The notes beneath the pieces were generated by a model. The model did not search any database and had not been told where the DNA came from. It worked only from the letters and a program-made list of their open reading frames with translations. A DNA stretch of 64,000 nucleotides from Stichopus chloronotus (lineage: Eukaryota > Echinodermata > Holothuroidea > Aspidochirotida > Stichopodidae). The DNA is taken from contig CM037836.1 of the NCBI GenBank assembly GCA_021234535.1, forward strand, positions 28,076,769-28,140,768, written 5' to 3'. Shown here piece after piece: positions 11,464-22,049 of this stretch; position 1 is the first letter of the stretch, and each line of letters opens with the position of its first letter. A program made the translations under genes and the position numbers.

Positions 11464-14400
11464 TTAACGATCTGTTACGTTGCAATCGCTGTTTCCTTGT
11501 GCGGCACCCGTCTCGAGTTTCTCTTGCACCTCTTTGAACTTCTCATCCAGCTCGTCCAAAGGCACCAACTTGCAACTAGAGATACCATTGGCCGTTAGAT
11601 TGTTCTGAAGTGCAGCCTGCTCCATGACAGTCATGTACCTCTGTAGTATTAAGCATGCTGACAAGGTTTTGCTAAAATCTGTGAAAGACACCTTTGGGAA
11701 TAAGTTTTTCCAGAGAATCTTTGGTGGTACAAAGGGCACTGATGATCTCAGCACACAAGGCAAGTGAGCTGAATGGTATACCACAGAGTAGGCCAGTACA
11801 AAGGGCTTCTTGCTGTTGGACTGCTCCTGTGGGGTGCTTTGTGGGATCAATAAATTTCCTTTCCAACACTTGCTCGAGTTTTGGTTTTGGGGAAAAGTTG
11901 ACAGAGGTGGTTCTGATGACTGGGAGGATGGCCTGATATGACTCGTAGATGGCCTGGTACCTGCAGTTGAAGGTGCAGTTGCAGCACCAGTTGGTGAGCT
12001 CACTGGCAAAACTTTTGACTGAGAAGCTGTCGACACCACTACCGTTTGGGTGGAACCCCGTTGTGATAAAGACAGGGGCGCTGATGACTGGGTAGATACC
12101 AACAATGACGGTGAAGAGGATAATGTGGGGGACTGGTTTGCTTGACATACCAGTGAGTTTACTGTTACTGATGATGAGGACAACAGAGGTGGTGATAAAG
12201 GCACACTGCTGGCTGGAGGGGCAAGGGTACACACTATGTTATTTGTAACTGGAGAAGGAACTATTTGAACCAGTTGATGAGATGGAACTGTCATTTGATA
12301 TAGCTGTGGCAAGGCAATTGATATTGGAGTTGAAACCATAGTGAGTGGTGGTGGCTTTGATGGTATAGCACTCGCAAAAGTGATTGGCTGCTGCTTGGGT
12401 AGTATTGAAGAAGGACTTTTCTGATTTTTAACGATGACTTTATTACCCATTAACGATACAGGGTCGCTTGCAGCAGCAAATTCTCCTTCATCCAACTCAC
12501 GTTCATTTGTTACACCTTCTGCTATTACCAATTCGCTCTCTTCTTCGTTGAGCTCATACGCTTGATTCTCTTCCAACTCAGTCACATCTGAAGCACAATC
12601 TCTACTGGAATTACTGTGCACACTTTTGTCCACATTTGTGGTTTCAATAGTAGCCTCTCCCATGCTCCTGTCCTTGACGACTTCACTCCCCGTAACCCTC
12701 TCATTGCCTGTTTTAACCCTAATTTTGAGGGTGGAATCTGACTGCTGGGACTCAGTTTTCACTGTTTTGTCAGAGCAGATATTCCCTGGGCTTGAATCCA
12801 TACCAACAAAGCCAATCATGGTCTCTGACTTATCTTTAAATGAGGTAAACTTCTTTTCACTGTTTTTCTTTTTTTCACCTGCATCAATCTCTTCATTCCC
12901 AAATTTCAAAAAGTCTATTGCATCTTCTTCTATTTCCGTAGATGGTTTGGCGGCAACTTCATTATCTTGACTAGTATCATTCTCTATTATAGCACTCTCC
13001 TCAACCATGACACTCTCATGATCAATACAGAGAGGATGGTGGTTCTCTTTCACATGATCTTCCGTGAAAACATTCCCAACAGTTTTTTGCAGTTTATGCT
13101 CTGAAAGTTGAGCCAGTGACTCTACCTTCATTATTGATGGCATCTTCCTTTCCTCCAAATCACCCACATGTTTGCCATGCAACTGATCATCTACCTTTTC
13201 CAGTTTACCTCTTCTGGTGCTCTCTGTATCTTCCAACCGGCCTTCCATTTGAAGCTTTGGCGTTGATTTCTGTGACCGGGTTATAAGGTCTCCATCAGCA
13301 GGGGAAGCTGGTGGAGAATGCTGCCAAATGTCTGTTGTTGTGGACACCTGGCATGGTGGCGATGTGTCATTTTCAACTCTGGCTTCAGATGAGGTACCCT
13401 CTTTCCTTGGCTTTTTGTGCTTCACTTTGTCATCACCACTCTCAAGTAAAGTTCTTATTGTCTGTGATATTTTCAAATTGCATCTTTCCAACTCTTCTTT
13501 CATAACAATAGGAACCTTTTCTCCAGCTTTGCTTATTGCCAGAGTTTTCACAACACTATCATTTTTACATTCACTTAACAGAGACACCAAGAAATTTCTA
13601 AATGAACCAGCAAACTGTGTTGAAAGAAGATCAATCAGTTGTTGCTGACATTCCTCCTCAGAGACAGTTGATTCTCCTGGGTCTGAGTCTGTGGCTGTCT
13701 GTTCCTCCTTCGCTGGTGTTGAGCTAGTCTGAGCTGAGGGCTCTCTTGCAGTATCTTTGTCTTCTTCTATACAATTTGGCACTTCGTCAGTTGCGTATGG
13801 TTTTTCGAGACTTGCAGCGACTGCGTGAGAAATGATGTCTGATATAGTCGGTGATTCCAACTTAGAACCTAACTTCCCTAACTGGGAGATATGTGGGAAT
13901 GCATTGAAGGATTTATTTAAAGGCACTGGCAATTCTCTACAACCTCCCTGTCTTCCTGCATGGACACACCTTTGACTTGTATTATGAAGACTGAGATCAA
14001 GGGGCTGCTCAACACTACTAGGAGACTTAGAACCAGCTGGCAAAACACTTGATGAAACTGTTCCATCCCCTGTGCTAGCTCTGCTGCAAGAAGGTAATGA
14101 TGTATACTCTGAAAGTCTAGATTTAAAAATATCCCCACTGCCACGACTTCTTTTAGTACTTGGTGGCACCTCCGAATTGCATGCAGCAGGCCGCTTCCTG
14201 AAGGGTTTTTCAACACCTGAGTTAGATACTTGGAGTGATGGGGAGCTTAAATCCTGAGGTGAAGACAATTTTTCCTCCAATGAATCAAGAGGTTCCTCCT
14301 TGACATGCATTTTAACAGTATGTGGCATAACTGAAGGAGCAAGAGGAGGTGGCGGTAACGAAGTCGGGGGATGGGAAGGCACTTTTGTCATTGCACTACT

Positions 14401-15672
14401 TGAATCACTTCTTTTGGAGTGAGCTTTAACATCATGAGATGGAGGACAAGGTTCGTCTTCTTTGTCAAGCTCGTGTTTTATCCTGTTCTCCATCAGTTTC
14501 ATCAAAGCATCCCGTTGATCAATTCTTCTGGGGGCTACCTCATCTTGGACATTCTTCACATTAGCTAAACTTTTGACATATTTAATCTGCGGCAAGGATT
14601 GTTCTGAATGACGTTTCATGTGACTCGGCATTCCGATGTTTTGCTCCCATCTGACAGAAGATGTGGTTTCCTTCTGTCGCTCATGGCTCGCAAAGTAAGA
14701 TGCGTGCAAACGAGACCTTATGCTTGGAAAGATTCTGGGGGACACTTCATGAGAGGACAATCTTGGACCAGGACTTGGGAGTTGTTTTTGTTGGAAAGCA
14801 AGTTGGTCATGTCTGGTCAAGTGTTCTTGTTCACGTTGTTTTTCAATTTCCTGAATCATTCGAGCACTTTCTGCTGCTGAATTCTGGTACAGCCGATAGT
14901 TCAAAGTCTGAGTAGCTAAGTCAGTGCGAGAGAAAATGGAGGGTCTGTTAGGGGTTAGTCTGTTCCCAATCATGGAGTAGCTAGACTCTCCCTGTGCTGC
15001 TGAAGATTGTTGCTGCATTCTGTCCCTATAAAAGGCAATCCTTTCATGTTGTTCTGAACTGTTCAATTGCTTTTTTGAATTTAGGAGATGTTTCTCCATC
15101 AATTGCATCCTCTCTTTGCTTCCAAATCCCAAGACTTCAACATCAGGTGGGACCTCCCTCTGGACTTCCCTTCTTGGTCTATTTGGATTTGGCACTTCAA
15201 ACAAGTGGGGCTCTTGATTTGGCATAGACAAAACTTGCTGGTGAAGGCGTCTCAGCTGAGCCAGGGAATCCTCTGGGCTCATGTTTGGCAACAATGCCGG
15301 GACATATTGCACTCTGTCGTCCATCCCATGAGAGGGTGTTGGGTTCACTTGGTGTGCCAGCAGGGCTCTCTGCTGTGCAAACTTAGCTTGCATGAGGGAA
15401 GCATCTTTAAGTTCCCTCTGCTGTCGTTCCAGTAGGTGAGGGGATGCTGGACCAGTAGCACAGGCCAGGTGGGGTTGTTGTTGAACCCTACCTGCAAACA
15501 CGGGAGCAGGAAATCGATCTGTGCTGACTGGCGAAGCACTCTGGTGTGAAAGTTGTGATGCTATGAAAGGGCTCAATGGTGGTCGAACAGGTAACTGATG
15601 TGGAGGTCTAACTAAACCCCTCTGTGAGACCAACTGGCTTCTCTGTTTCTCTAACAGGTGTCTCTGATCCAT
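11464..15672 (-). CDS. Large disordered nuclear co-regulator-like protein, 1,402 aa, single coding exon
   Basis: The start is secure: an in-frame TGA lies 12 nt upstream of the ATG, and the ATG has A at -3 and G at +4. The N-terminus (1-320) is Gln/Ser/Pro/Arg-rich with likely helical, charged stretches near 185-225 and 270-295. Residues 435-445 are proline-rich. A basic stretch at about 490-510 could be a nuclear localisation signal. Short linear motifs visible are VKEE at 457-460 and VKTE at 971-974 (SUMO-type), PLDLS at 557-561 (the CtBP-binding form), ISDII at 610-614 (CoRNR-like), and two LxxLL boxes, LIDLL 679-683 and LVSLL 695-699. Acidic stretches occur at about 885-930 and 1028-1068. 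Residues 1075-1260 are Ser/Thr/Pro/Gln-rich. The C-terminal 110 residues (about 1288-1380) are hydrophobic and look folded. I see no zinc finger, SANT or homeodomain. CtBP plus LxxLL motifs, with the CDS in one exon, recall vertebrate NRIP1, but I see no alignable homology and give no symbol. The role in nuclear receptor-linked repression is inferred from motifs only. Confidence 0.9.
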   Translation of the reverse strand: MDQRHLLEKQRSQLVSQRGLVRPPHQLPVRPPLSPFIASQLSHQSASPVSTDRFPAPVFAGRVQQQPHLACATGPASPHLLERQQRELKDASLMQAKFAQQRALLAHQVNPTPSHGMDDRVQYVPALLPNMSPEDSLAQLRRLHQQVLSMPNQEPHLFEVPNPNRPRREVQREVPPDVEVLGFGSKERMQLMEKHLLNSKKQLNSSEQHERIAFYRDRMQQQSSAAQGESSYSMIGNRLTPNRPSIFSRTDLATQTLNYRLYQNSAAESARMIQEIEKQREQEHLTRHDQLAFQQKQLPSPGPRLSSHEVSPRIFPSIRSRLHASYFASHERQKETTSSVRWEQNIGMPSHMKRHSEQSLPQIKYVKSLANVKNVQDEVAPRRIDQRDALMKLMENRIKHELDKEDEPCPPSHDVKAHSKRSDSSSAMTKVPSHPPTSLPPPPLAPSVMPHTVKMHVKEEPLDSLEEKLSSPQDLSSPSLQVSNSGVEKPFRKRPAACNSEVPPSTKRSRGSGDIFKSRLSEYTSLPSCSRASTGDGTVSSSVLPAGSKSPSSVEQPLDLSLHNTSQRCVHAGRQGGCRELPVPLNKSFNAFPHISQLGKLGSKLESPTISDIISHAVAASLEKPYATDEVPNCIEEDKDTAREPSAQTSSTPAKEEQTATDSDPGESTVSEEECQQQLIDLLSTQFAGSFRNFLVSLLSECKNDSVVKTLAISKAGEKVPIVMKEELERCNLKISQTIRTLLESGDDKVKHKKPRKEGTSSEARVENDTSPPCQVSTTTDIWQHSPPASPADGDLITRSQKSTPKLQMEGRLEDTESTRRGKLEKVDDQLHGKHVGDLEERKMPSIMKVESLAQLSEHKLQKTVGNVFTEDHVKENHHPLCIDHESVMVEESAIIENDTSQDNEVAAKPSTEIEEDAIDFLKFGNEEIDAGEKKKNSEKKFTSFKDKSETMIGFVGMDSSPGNICSDKTVKTESQQSDSTLKIRVKTGNERVTGSEVVKDRSMGEATIETTNVDKSVHSNSSRDCASDVTELEENQAYELNEEESELVIAEGVTNERELDEGEFAAASDPVSLMGNKVIVKNQKSPSSILPKQQPITFASAIPSKPPPLTMVSTPISIALPQLYQMTVPSHQLVQIVPSPVTNNIVCTLAPPASSVPLSPPLLSSSSVTVNSLVCQANQSPTLSSSPSLLVSTQSSAPLSLSQRGSTQTVVVSTASQSKVLPVSSPTGAATAPSTAGTRPSTSHIRPSSQSSEPPLSTFPQNQNSSKCWKGNLLIPQSTPQEQSNSKKPFVLAYSVVYHSAHLPCVLRSSVPFVPPKILWKNLFPKVSFTDFSKTLSACLILQRYMTVMEQAALQNNLTANGISSCKLVPLDELDEKFKEVQEKLETGAAQGNSDCNVTDR

Positions 15673-15893
15673 CGTGTTTGATCATAGATTACAAACCCTG
15701 TTGACATTGACGAAGAAATCGGCAGTTCTGCACCTTCCATAACACACCATTCCATGTGAAAATATAAAACGAGCTCACTGTGTTTCTTGATTATGCTAGT
15801 CCACCATCATGTAAGCACTCAAGAAAGTCACTTGACATTTGCAATTTTCTCTGTTGAATTTCTCAGTGTCCAAAACTTGCATAGAGTTACAAC
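15673..15893 (-). other. 5' untranslated part of the coding exon
   Basis: This 221-nt leader runs from the predicted acceptor to the ATG of the large ORF. It contains in-frame stops, so the protein does not extend into it. The upstream first exon was not located and would lie at higher coordinates, possibly beyond the window. Confidence 0.5.
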
Positions 15894-15915
15894 CTGAAAA
15901 GACATAAAACAAGAG
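15894..15915 (-). promoter_or_regulatory. Predicted 3' splice site (5' UTR intron)
   Basis: The minus strand reads CTCTTGTTTTATGTCTTTTCAG, then GTTGTAACTC. This is a long pyrimidine tract with a CTAAT branch-like motif just upstream. It suggests a 5' UTR intron that could span much of the transposon-rich DNA to the right. Confidence 0.6.
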
Positions 15916-17063
15916 TGAAACATTAGTCTGAATCTTACAAAGAGGGTCTTGGTATGTAAACAAATCACAGGAATAAAGACTAACACTAACTGATAATAAC
16001 TACTGGTGAAGAAATTGTCAAGTGGAAAGGGGCTATAGAGAAGAAGAGGATTAAGTCAAACTTTAGCACACACACTGCGGCAATAATTTTCACACAATAA
16101 CATATATACTGTACTGTACATTTCTTATATCAAGGATAAAACTTATTCGAAAATATAGTTCTGAATTTGCTTTTTTCGTAAGGAGCCCGTTAAAGTGAGG
16201 TGTTATCAAGAATGAGTAAGGAAGAGAATGTTTGCTAAGTACAGATCTTTTCTATGATATTTTTACTTTTTTGGGGATACTAGAAGGGCTGTCCACAAAA
16301 ATCCCAACATTTAACAGCAGGGCTTGACCTGTGCCATTTTTATATTCCAGAGTGATCATCACCTTTCCCAAAGGTCTTACGAAACTTCCAAAAAGAAGTG
16401 ACACAACCACCACCTGAAGAAGTAGTACTGTGAGTGAATATGAAGAAGTCTGTCTGCTTGTCATTCTGGGCCACCTTAGTTGCAACTTTGCATACCTTTG
16501 TCAATCTTTCCTTTTTTTTTAAATGACTTGTCAAAGTCCCATCTTTTCGGGGACTGTCATAACTAAGATTTGTGCTGTGAAATCACGGCACATCATCGGA
16601 TAATATTGTACAATTTCATGCACAAAACGACTGTAAAATACAGAGGAAGTAACTAAGCAAACCATGGCAATCCAATGTGAGTGAAGATGGCATGGCAATG
16701 ATAACCAAATAAAGATCATAGGCTAAATAGAACCTTTGAAATGGAACTACGGGTCATAAATTTTGTCTTTGAAGGCAACATCATCACTGGGAACCAGTAA
16801 ATTTACCCCATGGTTAAAGCGGCAATACTAGCACGCCTTTTCCATAAAACCACATCAATACTACAGAATAAGGTAATTACAATCATTGATAGAACTGCTC
16901 CGAAACCTTCCACAATATATTTATTCTTTGAAAATGTCTAATGCTCTAGACAGGCTTAAGGTAAAGAGCAAATACAACATAAATGTAATAACTTTTGGCG
17001 CTCACTGCCATCTCTGTTTATATTTACTCTTTGAAAATGGCACACACGACCTTACTTTGTATT
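15916..17063. other. No gene recognised
   Basis: AT-rich DNA with short overlapping open frames and no recognisable domain. It is probably intronic to the minus-strand gene. Confidence 0.4.
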
Positions 17064-17373
17064 CCCCACAACTTTCTGGTGTGGGTTTTCACGAGTGACT
17101 ATATGTTCCCCTTGCCTCACTAATGCATACATTTGACTGATGCTCAAATCATCTACAAAACTAATTCTAGCACCGCGCCCTACAAGACCTAGTGCGCCCT
17201 CTAAGGCCTATCCTGCCCTTGTAGGCCAAGCGAGGTGCCTTAACATGCTATTCACCAGTCCTCTGCTGTTTTTTGCCTCTTGCGAAGGCAGCTGACAAGA
17301 AAACTTTGAGCATTCTTGTCTTTTGTTTCTAGAATTAGTAAGGCAAGGGGCAAGTAAACGTCTACGATGTGAA
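17064..17373 (+). mobile_element. Family A Helentron-like element, about 310 bp
   Basis: The left end has the hairpin CCCACA / loop ACTTTCTGG / TGTGGG, then TTTTCACGAGTGACTATAT. The long left arm passes through 'ctcactaatgcatacatttgac', 'aactaattctagcaccgcgc' and 'gccctctaaggcct'. The right end is AGGCAAGGGGCAAG, then GTCTACGATGTGAA. Flanks are T on the left and T on the right. No protein-coding capacity is present. Confidence 0.85.
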
Positions 17374-17862
17374 TCACTGTACTCACTTGACAATGTTCCA
17401 GTGTTCCATCATGCAAGTCGAGAACGATGGGACACTGCATAATATGATATATCATTGGCAGAGAAAAAGTACTGTACAGAAGATGAGAACTAAAAGAATT
17501 GATCTTTCAGAGTGTTTCTTTTGCTACTGACCTTGTGACAAAAGATAAAACATTTGATCCAAAATTGCTAAGCTGGTGGTTATCCGACATAAAGTTGTAA
17601 TATACAAATCAACAGGCTTCCCCCACAGATTGTGCATCTATAGATATAATGCAGTCCTATATAGAGACTAGTGATATTCTTCACAATCTGCCCTTTAATA
17701 CAAACTGTGTTGGCTGTGATTGTTTCACAATGCACAGCCTGATGCTCAAATTCTTTCAACATTTGCCAAAGCTTTCACTGTGATTCATTTTTTGTTTCTT
17801 TTACTTAATAACTATGTTAGTCTAATTGTAGTTCCCATTACAGAAATCAGCCATAAATGTTT

Positions 17863-18003
17863 CCCCAAAACTTATTGGTTTTGGAATTCGCTAGCGACGT
17901 ACTCACCTCATATAACCTATGCATTAGAGAATTGACCATGGTCTAGCATCTGGTAATTCTGTGTGTGAGGGTGTGTATGTATGTGGCCACTGCCCTTCCG
18001 TAA
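17863..18003 (+). mobile_element. Family B Helentron-like element, left part
   Basis: Begins with the hairpin CCCAAA / ACTTATTGG / TTTTGG, then AATTCGCTAGCGACGTACTC, 'acctcatataacctatgcatta', 'ttgaccatggtctagcatctgg', and a TG-rich core ending in 'ccactgcccttccgtaa'. The right arm is missing. Confidence 0.8.
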
Positions 18004-19169
18004 ATGTTTCATTTGATATAAATGATGAAAATGTGGCATACCCAATTTAATTCCCTTCATTGACAATTACAGAATATAAAATAATCTTCTAGTCAACCTG
18101 TTTATCTTAACTCTACCCCAATGAAGGATGAGCTTCCTTTGTTGAAAACAGATACCTGTATAACTGTTTCAGTATATCCTATAGTCTACAGAACTATGAC
18201 ACGTTGTGTGGTATGCACAGAACAACTGTCTGTAACTACTGTACTTTTAAACAAATTCTTGAGCCCAAAATGCTGCAAAATGTCTCATAATGAATAAATT
18301 CCTACGGATTCGAGTAAACAAATGAATATCTGAATTTGTTCGGGAAGTTAACGATCACAGTACTTTCTGTAGCTTATAACTGTTGTTGGGCGAACATTAG
18401 TCAGTTGGGTGTAGGAGGCGGTCTCTCATGTGAAAGTTTGTGAGCTTATATAAATTTAATGAGACATTTCAACTAAACAGCCATGAGGCTTTGTGATACC
18501 TTGCCTTAGTAGAGTTATCATACAATATGCTGCATACTTAACTGTATAATGTGCTATCACTCACTGGATTACAACTACGTAAGTTCATTGAGGCATAAGG
18601 GTGAGGAGCAAGTGAAGTCCTACGACTAAAAACCGGTTTTAACGATGCAGCGAAATCTTGCTGCTTAAAATAGCTTACATACTGCAAAAGAAATTGAGCT
18701 ACAGTACTGGTAAATAGAACTGCAACTGTGCAGTCTGACATGACACGTACCAAATTTTCTAATCGTTGTGGTTCATCATAAGAATGAACTTACATTCTTC
18801 AGACATATGTACTGTACATGTTTTCATGATTTCACCTTTGCTGACTTAATTTGCTCTTTGACCTCCACCAAAAACAGTGGGGATCTTGCTTTAAACATGA
18901 TTGATATGAGACATGTCCAAGCTTGCATTGTAGTGTACAGTGCATGCTGAACTGAAGTCACCAAAAATCCTATTTTTCATACTAAACAAAGGATAAGGGT
19001 GGCGCAAAGGATAAAGTATGAACTCCACAGTACCAAGACTGCAGTTCATACAAAAAATATCTACAATGAGATATCATCTCTATAAGGACAGATGTCACAC
19101 ACACACACATTACAAGCAGTTAAAGACCACAAATTGCAGATACTTTTGCCTTTGGTAATTAACAATAAA
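18004..19169. other. No gene recognised
   Basis: AT-rich DNA. Near 19000-19060 a tRNA-like A-box match (TGGCGCAAAGG) and a weak B-box-like GTTCATAC lie about 43 bp apart, upstream of a CA tract. This might be a very old tRNA-derived SINE head but is unproven. Confidence 0.3.
19096..19110. repeat. (CA)n microsatellite
   Basis: Short uninterrupted CA run. Similar CA runs occur at about 29451-29467, 39478-39494, 41421-41437 and 51491-51513. Confidence 0.9.
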
Positions 19170-19688
19170 CAGTGCTGTAACAGTCAACCTTCTTCGAGTT
19201 GCAAGGCCAGTGAAATGAGGTCACGTCACAAGTCAAGTCAAATCATTTCCTACCCTACCCCAGTCAAGTCAGGCACTTTCTCACTTCAAGTCAAAACAAA
19301 ACAAACAAGGCAAGTCACATAAAAACTCACATCAGCTCGAGTCAGTTTCGCAGTTAACCAGTCATCTCCAGTTACCACATTAAAGGAGACCCATGTGATA
19401 AAATTCCAGTCTCCTATGCTTGCATGTGATTTTATTCCCTGAAACTTTTGATATTTTTTAGTATCCAAATATGCCACACTCCTTGCCAAATGCATGCAAA
19501 TTTCCAAGATCCTTATGATTACAACAAGGCAAAAGACATATTGTTTACAACTTTTGAGAACATTCATGCTAACCTAAGACAAAGTTTTGAAACACAAAAC
19601 TGGTAAGGATTCAAGAGTTTAGTTTAAGCACCCACCTATAACACACATGGTCTGGACTGGAACTCAGACCAATTCACTCAGGAACATT

Positions 19689-19963
19689 CCAAAACTCACC
19701 TGGTTTGGGTAATTACGAATGACACACCTGTCTCCTCACAATAAATGCACTCCAATCTACCATGAAAGAGTACTGGTAACCATTAACACAGCTACTGACG
19801 TGGTCCGGCCTAATACCGGACTAGCGCCTCCTTTCCATGAGGCCATCCTTATGTGCAAAGAGCATGGAGGTTCCAGGAAATTTGTATTCAAGTTTTTCTA
19901 CCTGTCGTTCCTCCAAAATTGCATTGGTTGTGAAGAGGCAGGTACGTGAGGAGTGAAGTTAAT
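19689..19963 (+). mobile_element. Family C Helentron-like element, about 275 bp
   Basis: Left end CCAAAACTCACCTGG then TTTGGGTAATTACGAATGAC. The interior has 'accatgaaagagtactggtaacc' and 'tggtccggcctaataccgg'. The right end is GGCAGGTACGTGAGGAGTGAAG. It shares the hairpin plan of families A and B with one extra loop base. Confidence 0.7.
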
Positions 19964-20117
19964 TTGAAAACTTAGTTCATACTACTGCTGTGTGTAAAAG
20001 AGGCTGGTCCCAAGCTCTAGTAAAGTATAATGGTTGGTCTGCGGAAGAAACATCCAAGTGTAAGAAACATTGTCTCAAATAAAACGTGCCAAATTCTTGG
20101 AAGTATTGACAGGGATT

Positions 20118-20275
20118 CTCCACAACTCACTGGTGTGGGTATTCACAACTGACTATACTTACCCCTTGCTTACCCTCTCACAATAGTTAGACAAGCTAGC
20201 TCAACAATGTGGGTCAGTGTTGAGCTAGCTTGTCTAACTATTGCGAAAGGGTAAGCAATATGTCTACAATGTAAA
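20118..20275 (+). mobile_element. Family A subtype with a perfect 26-bp inverted repeat
   Basis: Hairpin CCACA / ACTCACTGG / TGTGG, then TATTCACAACTGACTATAC. The core holds two perfect 26-base arms (20181-20206 and 20218-20243) around an 11-nt loop. The right end is GGGTAAGCAATATG, then TCTACAATGTAAA. The perfect arms suggest recent activity or gene conversion between the arms. Confidence 0.85.
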
Positions 20276-21480
20276 TCTGTTGTTTCTTGGCAGTCTAAGA
20301 TCAAAATTATACAGTATAAAATGGGAAGAAAAGTTTACATTTGTCCGAACTTCTTTATTGAGGGATCATCTTACTCTCCACACCATATACCTATACTAAT
20401 CAGTCCCCAATACCAAAGGAAAGAAGATTAGTGATTCCTTGCCTGTCAAATCACCAAAGATGAAAAAAGGTACATATTTGCATAATATCTGAGGCTTAAA
20501 CCAAACAAGTAGCATTATAGACTTATTATTATTAGGAGCAGCAAGCACGAACTTGATCTAAACAGGCACGTACATTGCATCTTATGTGTACAATTTTGTT
20601 GACAGCAAAGGTATAAAAAATTTCAGAGGTAATGGACCCTAATGGAGATAAGACCTCCCAACAAAGTCAAAATATTTAACATGAAATTTACCAGCAACTG
20701 AGACACAATAAGCTACATGCCAGTACAAAAGAATATTTAACATATTCCAAAACAGGCCTGGTTGAACCTGCTCATTATTTACCACTTGGCAATGTTTGCG
20801 TTGATAATCCCGAGTACCCTGCAAGCCAGAAGGACTATGATAATGAGGTTAAACTTTTAACCCTTGAATAACAGACTAAGATGCATCGAGTACCATCTTA
20901 AATGAGAATGTGAGAGGCAATGACCTTCGTGGAAACCGTTTAGTGACACTTCAAAAACAAAATGTTGGAATAACTTCCCTCAAATGAAACCTGTGTGGTC
21001 GAACTACAGTATAGTTAAAGTCCTCCACGACTAAGCACCCTTTTGACTGAGGTACTTGATGCCAGTGACAGTGCTATTGACCACAAAGTACTGTTGTGTT
21101 TTGATACCCGAAGAATATGATTCGCCTGAAGACTGAAGCTGCTAGTTGAATCTGTATATTATTGGGTGTAGTGCAACTGTACCACTCGCATGCATGTATG
21201 TATGGGCTTGCACAGATGAGCCAGCGGGTGTGCAATTGCTGTCCAGCCTGTCCTACGTACGTACAGTTATGCAAAACAAAGATATGACTTACTACTTTGT
21301 TGGAGCTAGTGAAGCGGCTCTGGTGCAATCCGCACCATACCGTACCGTACACGAGGAAAAGTCAAGGGCCCTGCACTGATTTTGTGTTCGCTATATATGC
21401 ATTACATTACAGCAAAGTGATTGGCATGTGTCCCATAGAGTGAATTCTTTTAGTCTTGTTTGCTTGCACCTTGCTTACAA
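20276..21480. other. No gene recognised
   Basis: Interior of the possible hAT-like element. No transposase-like frame is seen on either strand. Confidence 0.4.
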
Positions 21481-22049
21481 GTCTTTAGAGACAACTCCAG
21501 TTTAATGATTTGACTCAAGTCTATCGCTTTGACTCGAGTCTACTTCTGTGACTGGGCCTGTTTTTGACTTGAGCCATTACAGGCTCAAGTTAGAGTCAAG
21601 TCATTATGGTACAGACCTGAGTCAAGTCATTTTGGGTCAGTGCGTGACTCCAGTCAAGTCATTGCAAAACAAGACTCGAGTTGACTCGAGTCCGAGTCAG
21701 TGACTTGACTTGTTACAACACTGGGAATAAACAATCAACTAAATCCCTAGTATACATACTGTATGTGTGAAAGTTTCAGCAAAGTTTTACCTCCTGTAGG
21801 CGTGGCAGAACTGCTGTTGTGGCACAACTTTTTCAGTTGCAGCTTCTTCTTAAAGAGGTAACGACACTTAGACTAAAACGCAATGGAAACTGGTTTTCCT
21901 ATAAATTGGTGCCCAAAACTGCATTTGGTGTCCCTGGGACATCTTTCAATGTTATGGAATCAATGTTTTAAATTTCACAGTTGGGAGCTCTGTGTTAAAA
22001 AATCTTTTCTGTATGACATCATATGATGTCATACTAGAAGCAGATTCAT

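Larger units (their letters stand above)
19170..21723. mobile_element. Possible 2.55-kb non-autonomous hAT-like element
   Basis: The left end reads CAGTGCTGTAAC followed by tracts of 'caagtcaagtc' (to about 19350). The right end is the inverse: 'gactcgagtc' and 'agtcaagtcatt' tracts (from about 21485), then GACTTGTTACAACACTG. CAGTG-type tips are usual for hAT elements. The 8 bp outside each tip are acaataaa and ggaataaa, which agree at 6 of 8 positions, as expected of an aged 8-bp target duplication. No transposase frame is visible inside. One family C and one family A element lie within it. It could instead be two independent solo ends of one family. Confidence 0.45.

Noticed and set aside
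11672..12232. 186-codon minus-strand frame
   Set aside because: Shadow of the 1,402-residue CDS in another frame on the same strand.
15480..15495. Internal donor-like CAG|GTAGGG within the large CDS, suggesting an intron
   Set aside because: The frame is open across it and for 1,400 codons, so no intron is needed. Such matches are common by chance.
18590..18640. Possible family A right end ('gtgaggagcaagtgaagtcctacgac')
   Set aside because: Only about 15 matching bases and no arm or left end nearby.
19000..19110. tRNA gene or SINE with A and B boxes
   Set aside because: Only the A box is good. The B box is weak, no cloverleaf can be drawn and no second copy was noticed.
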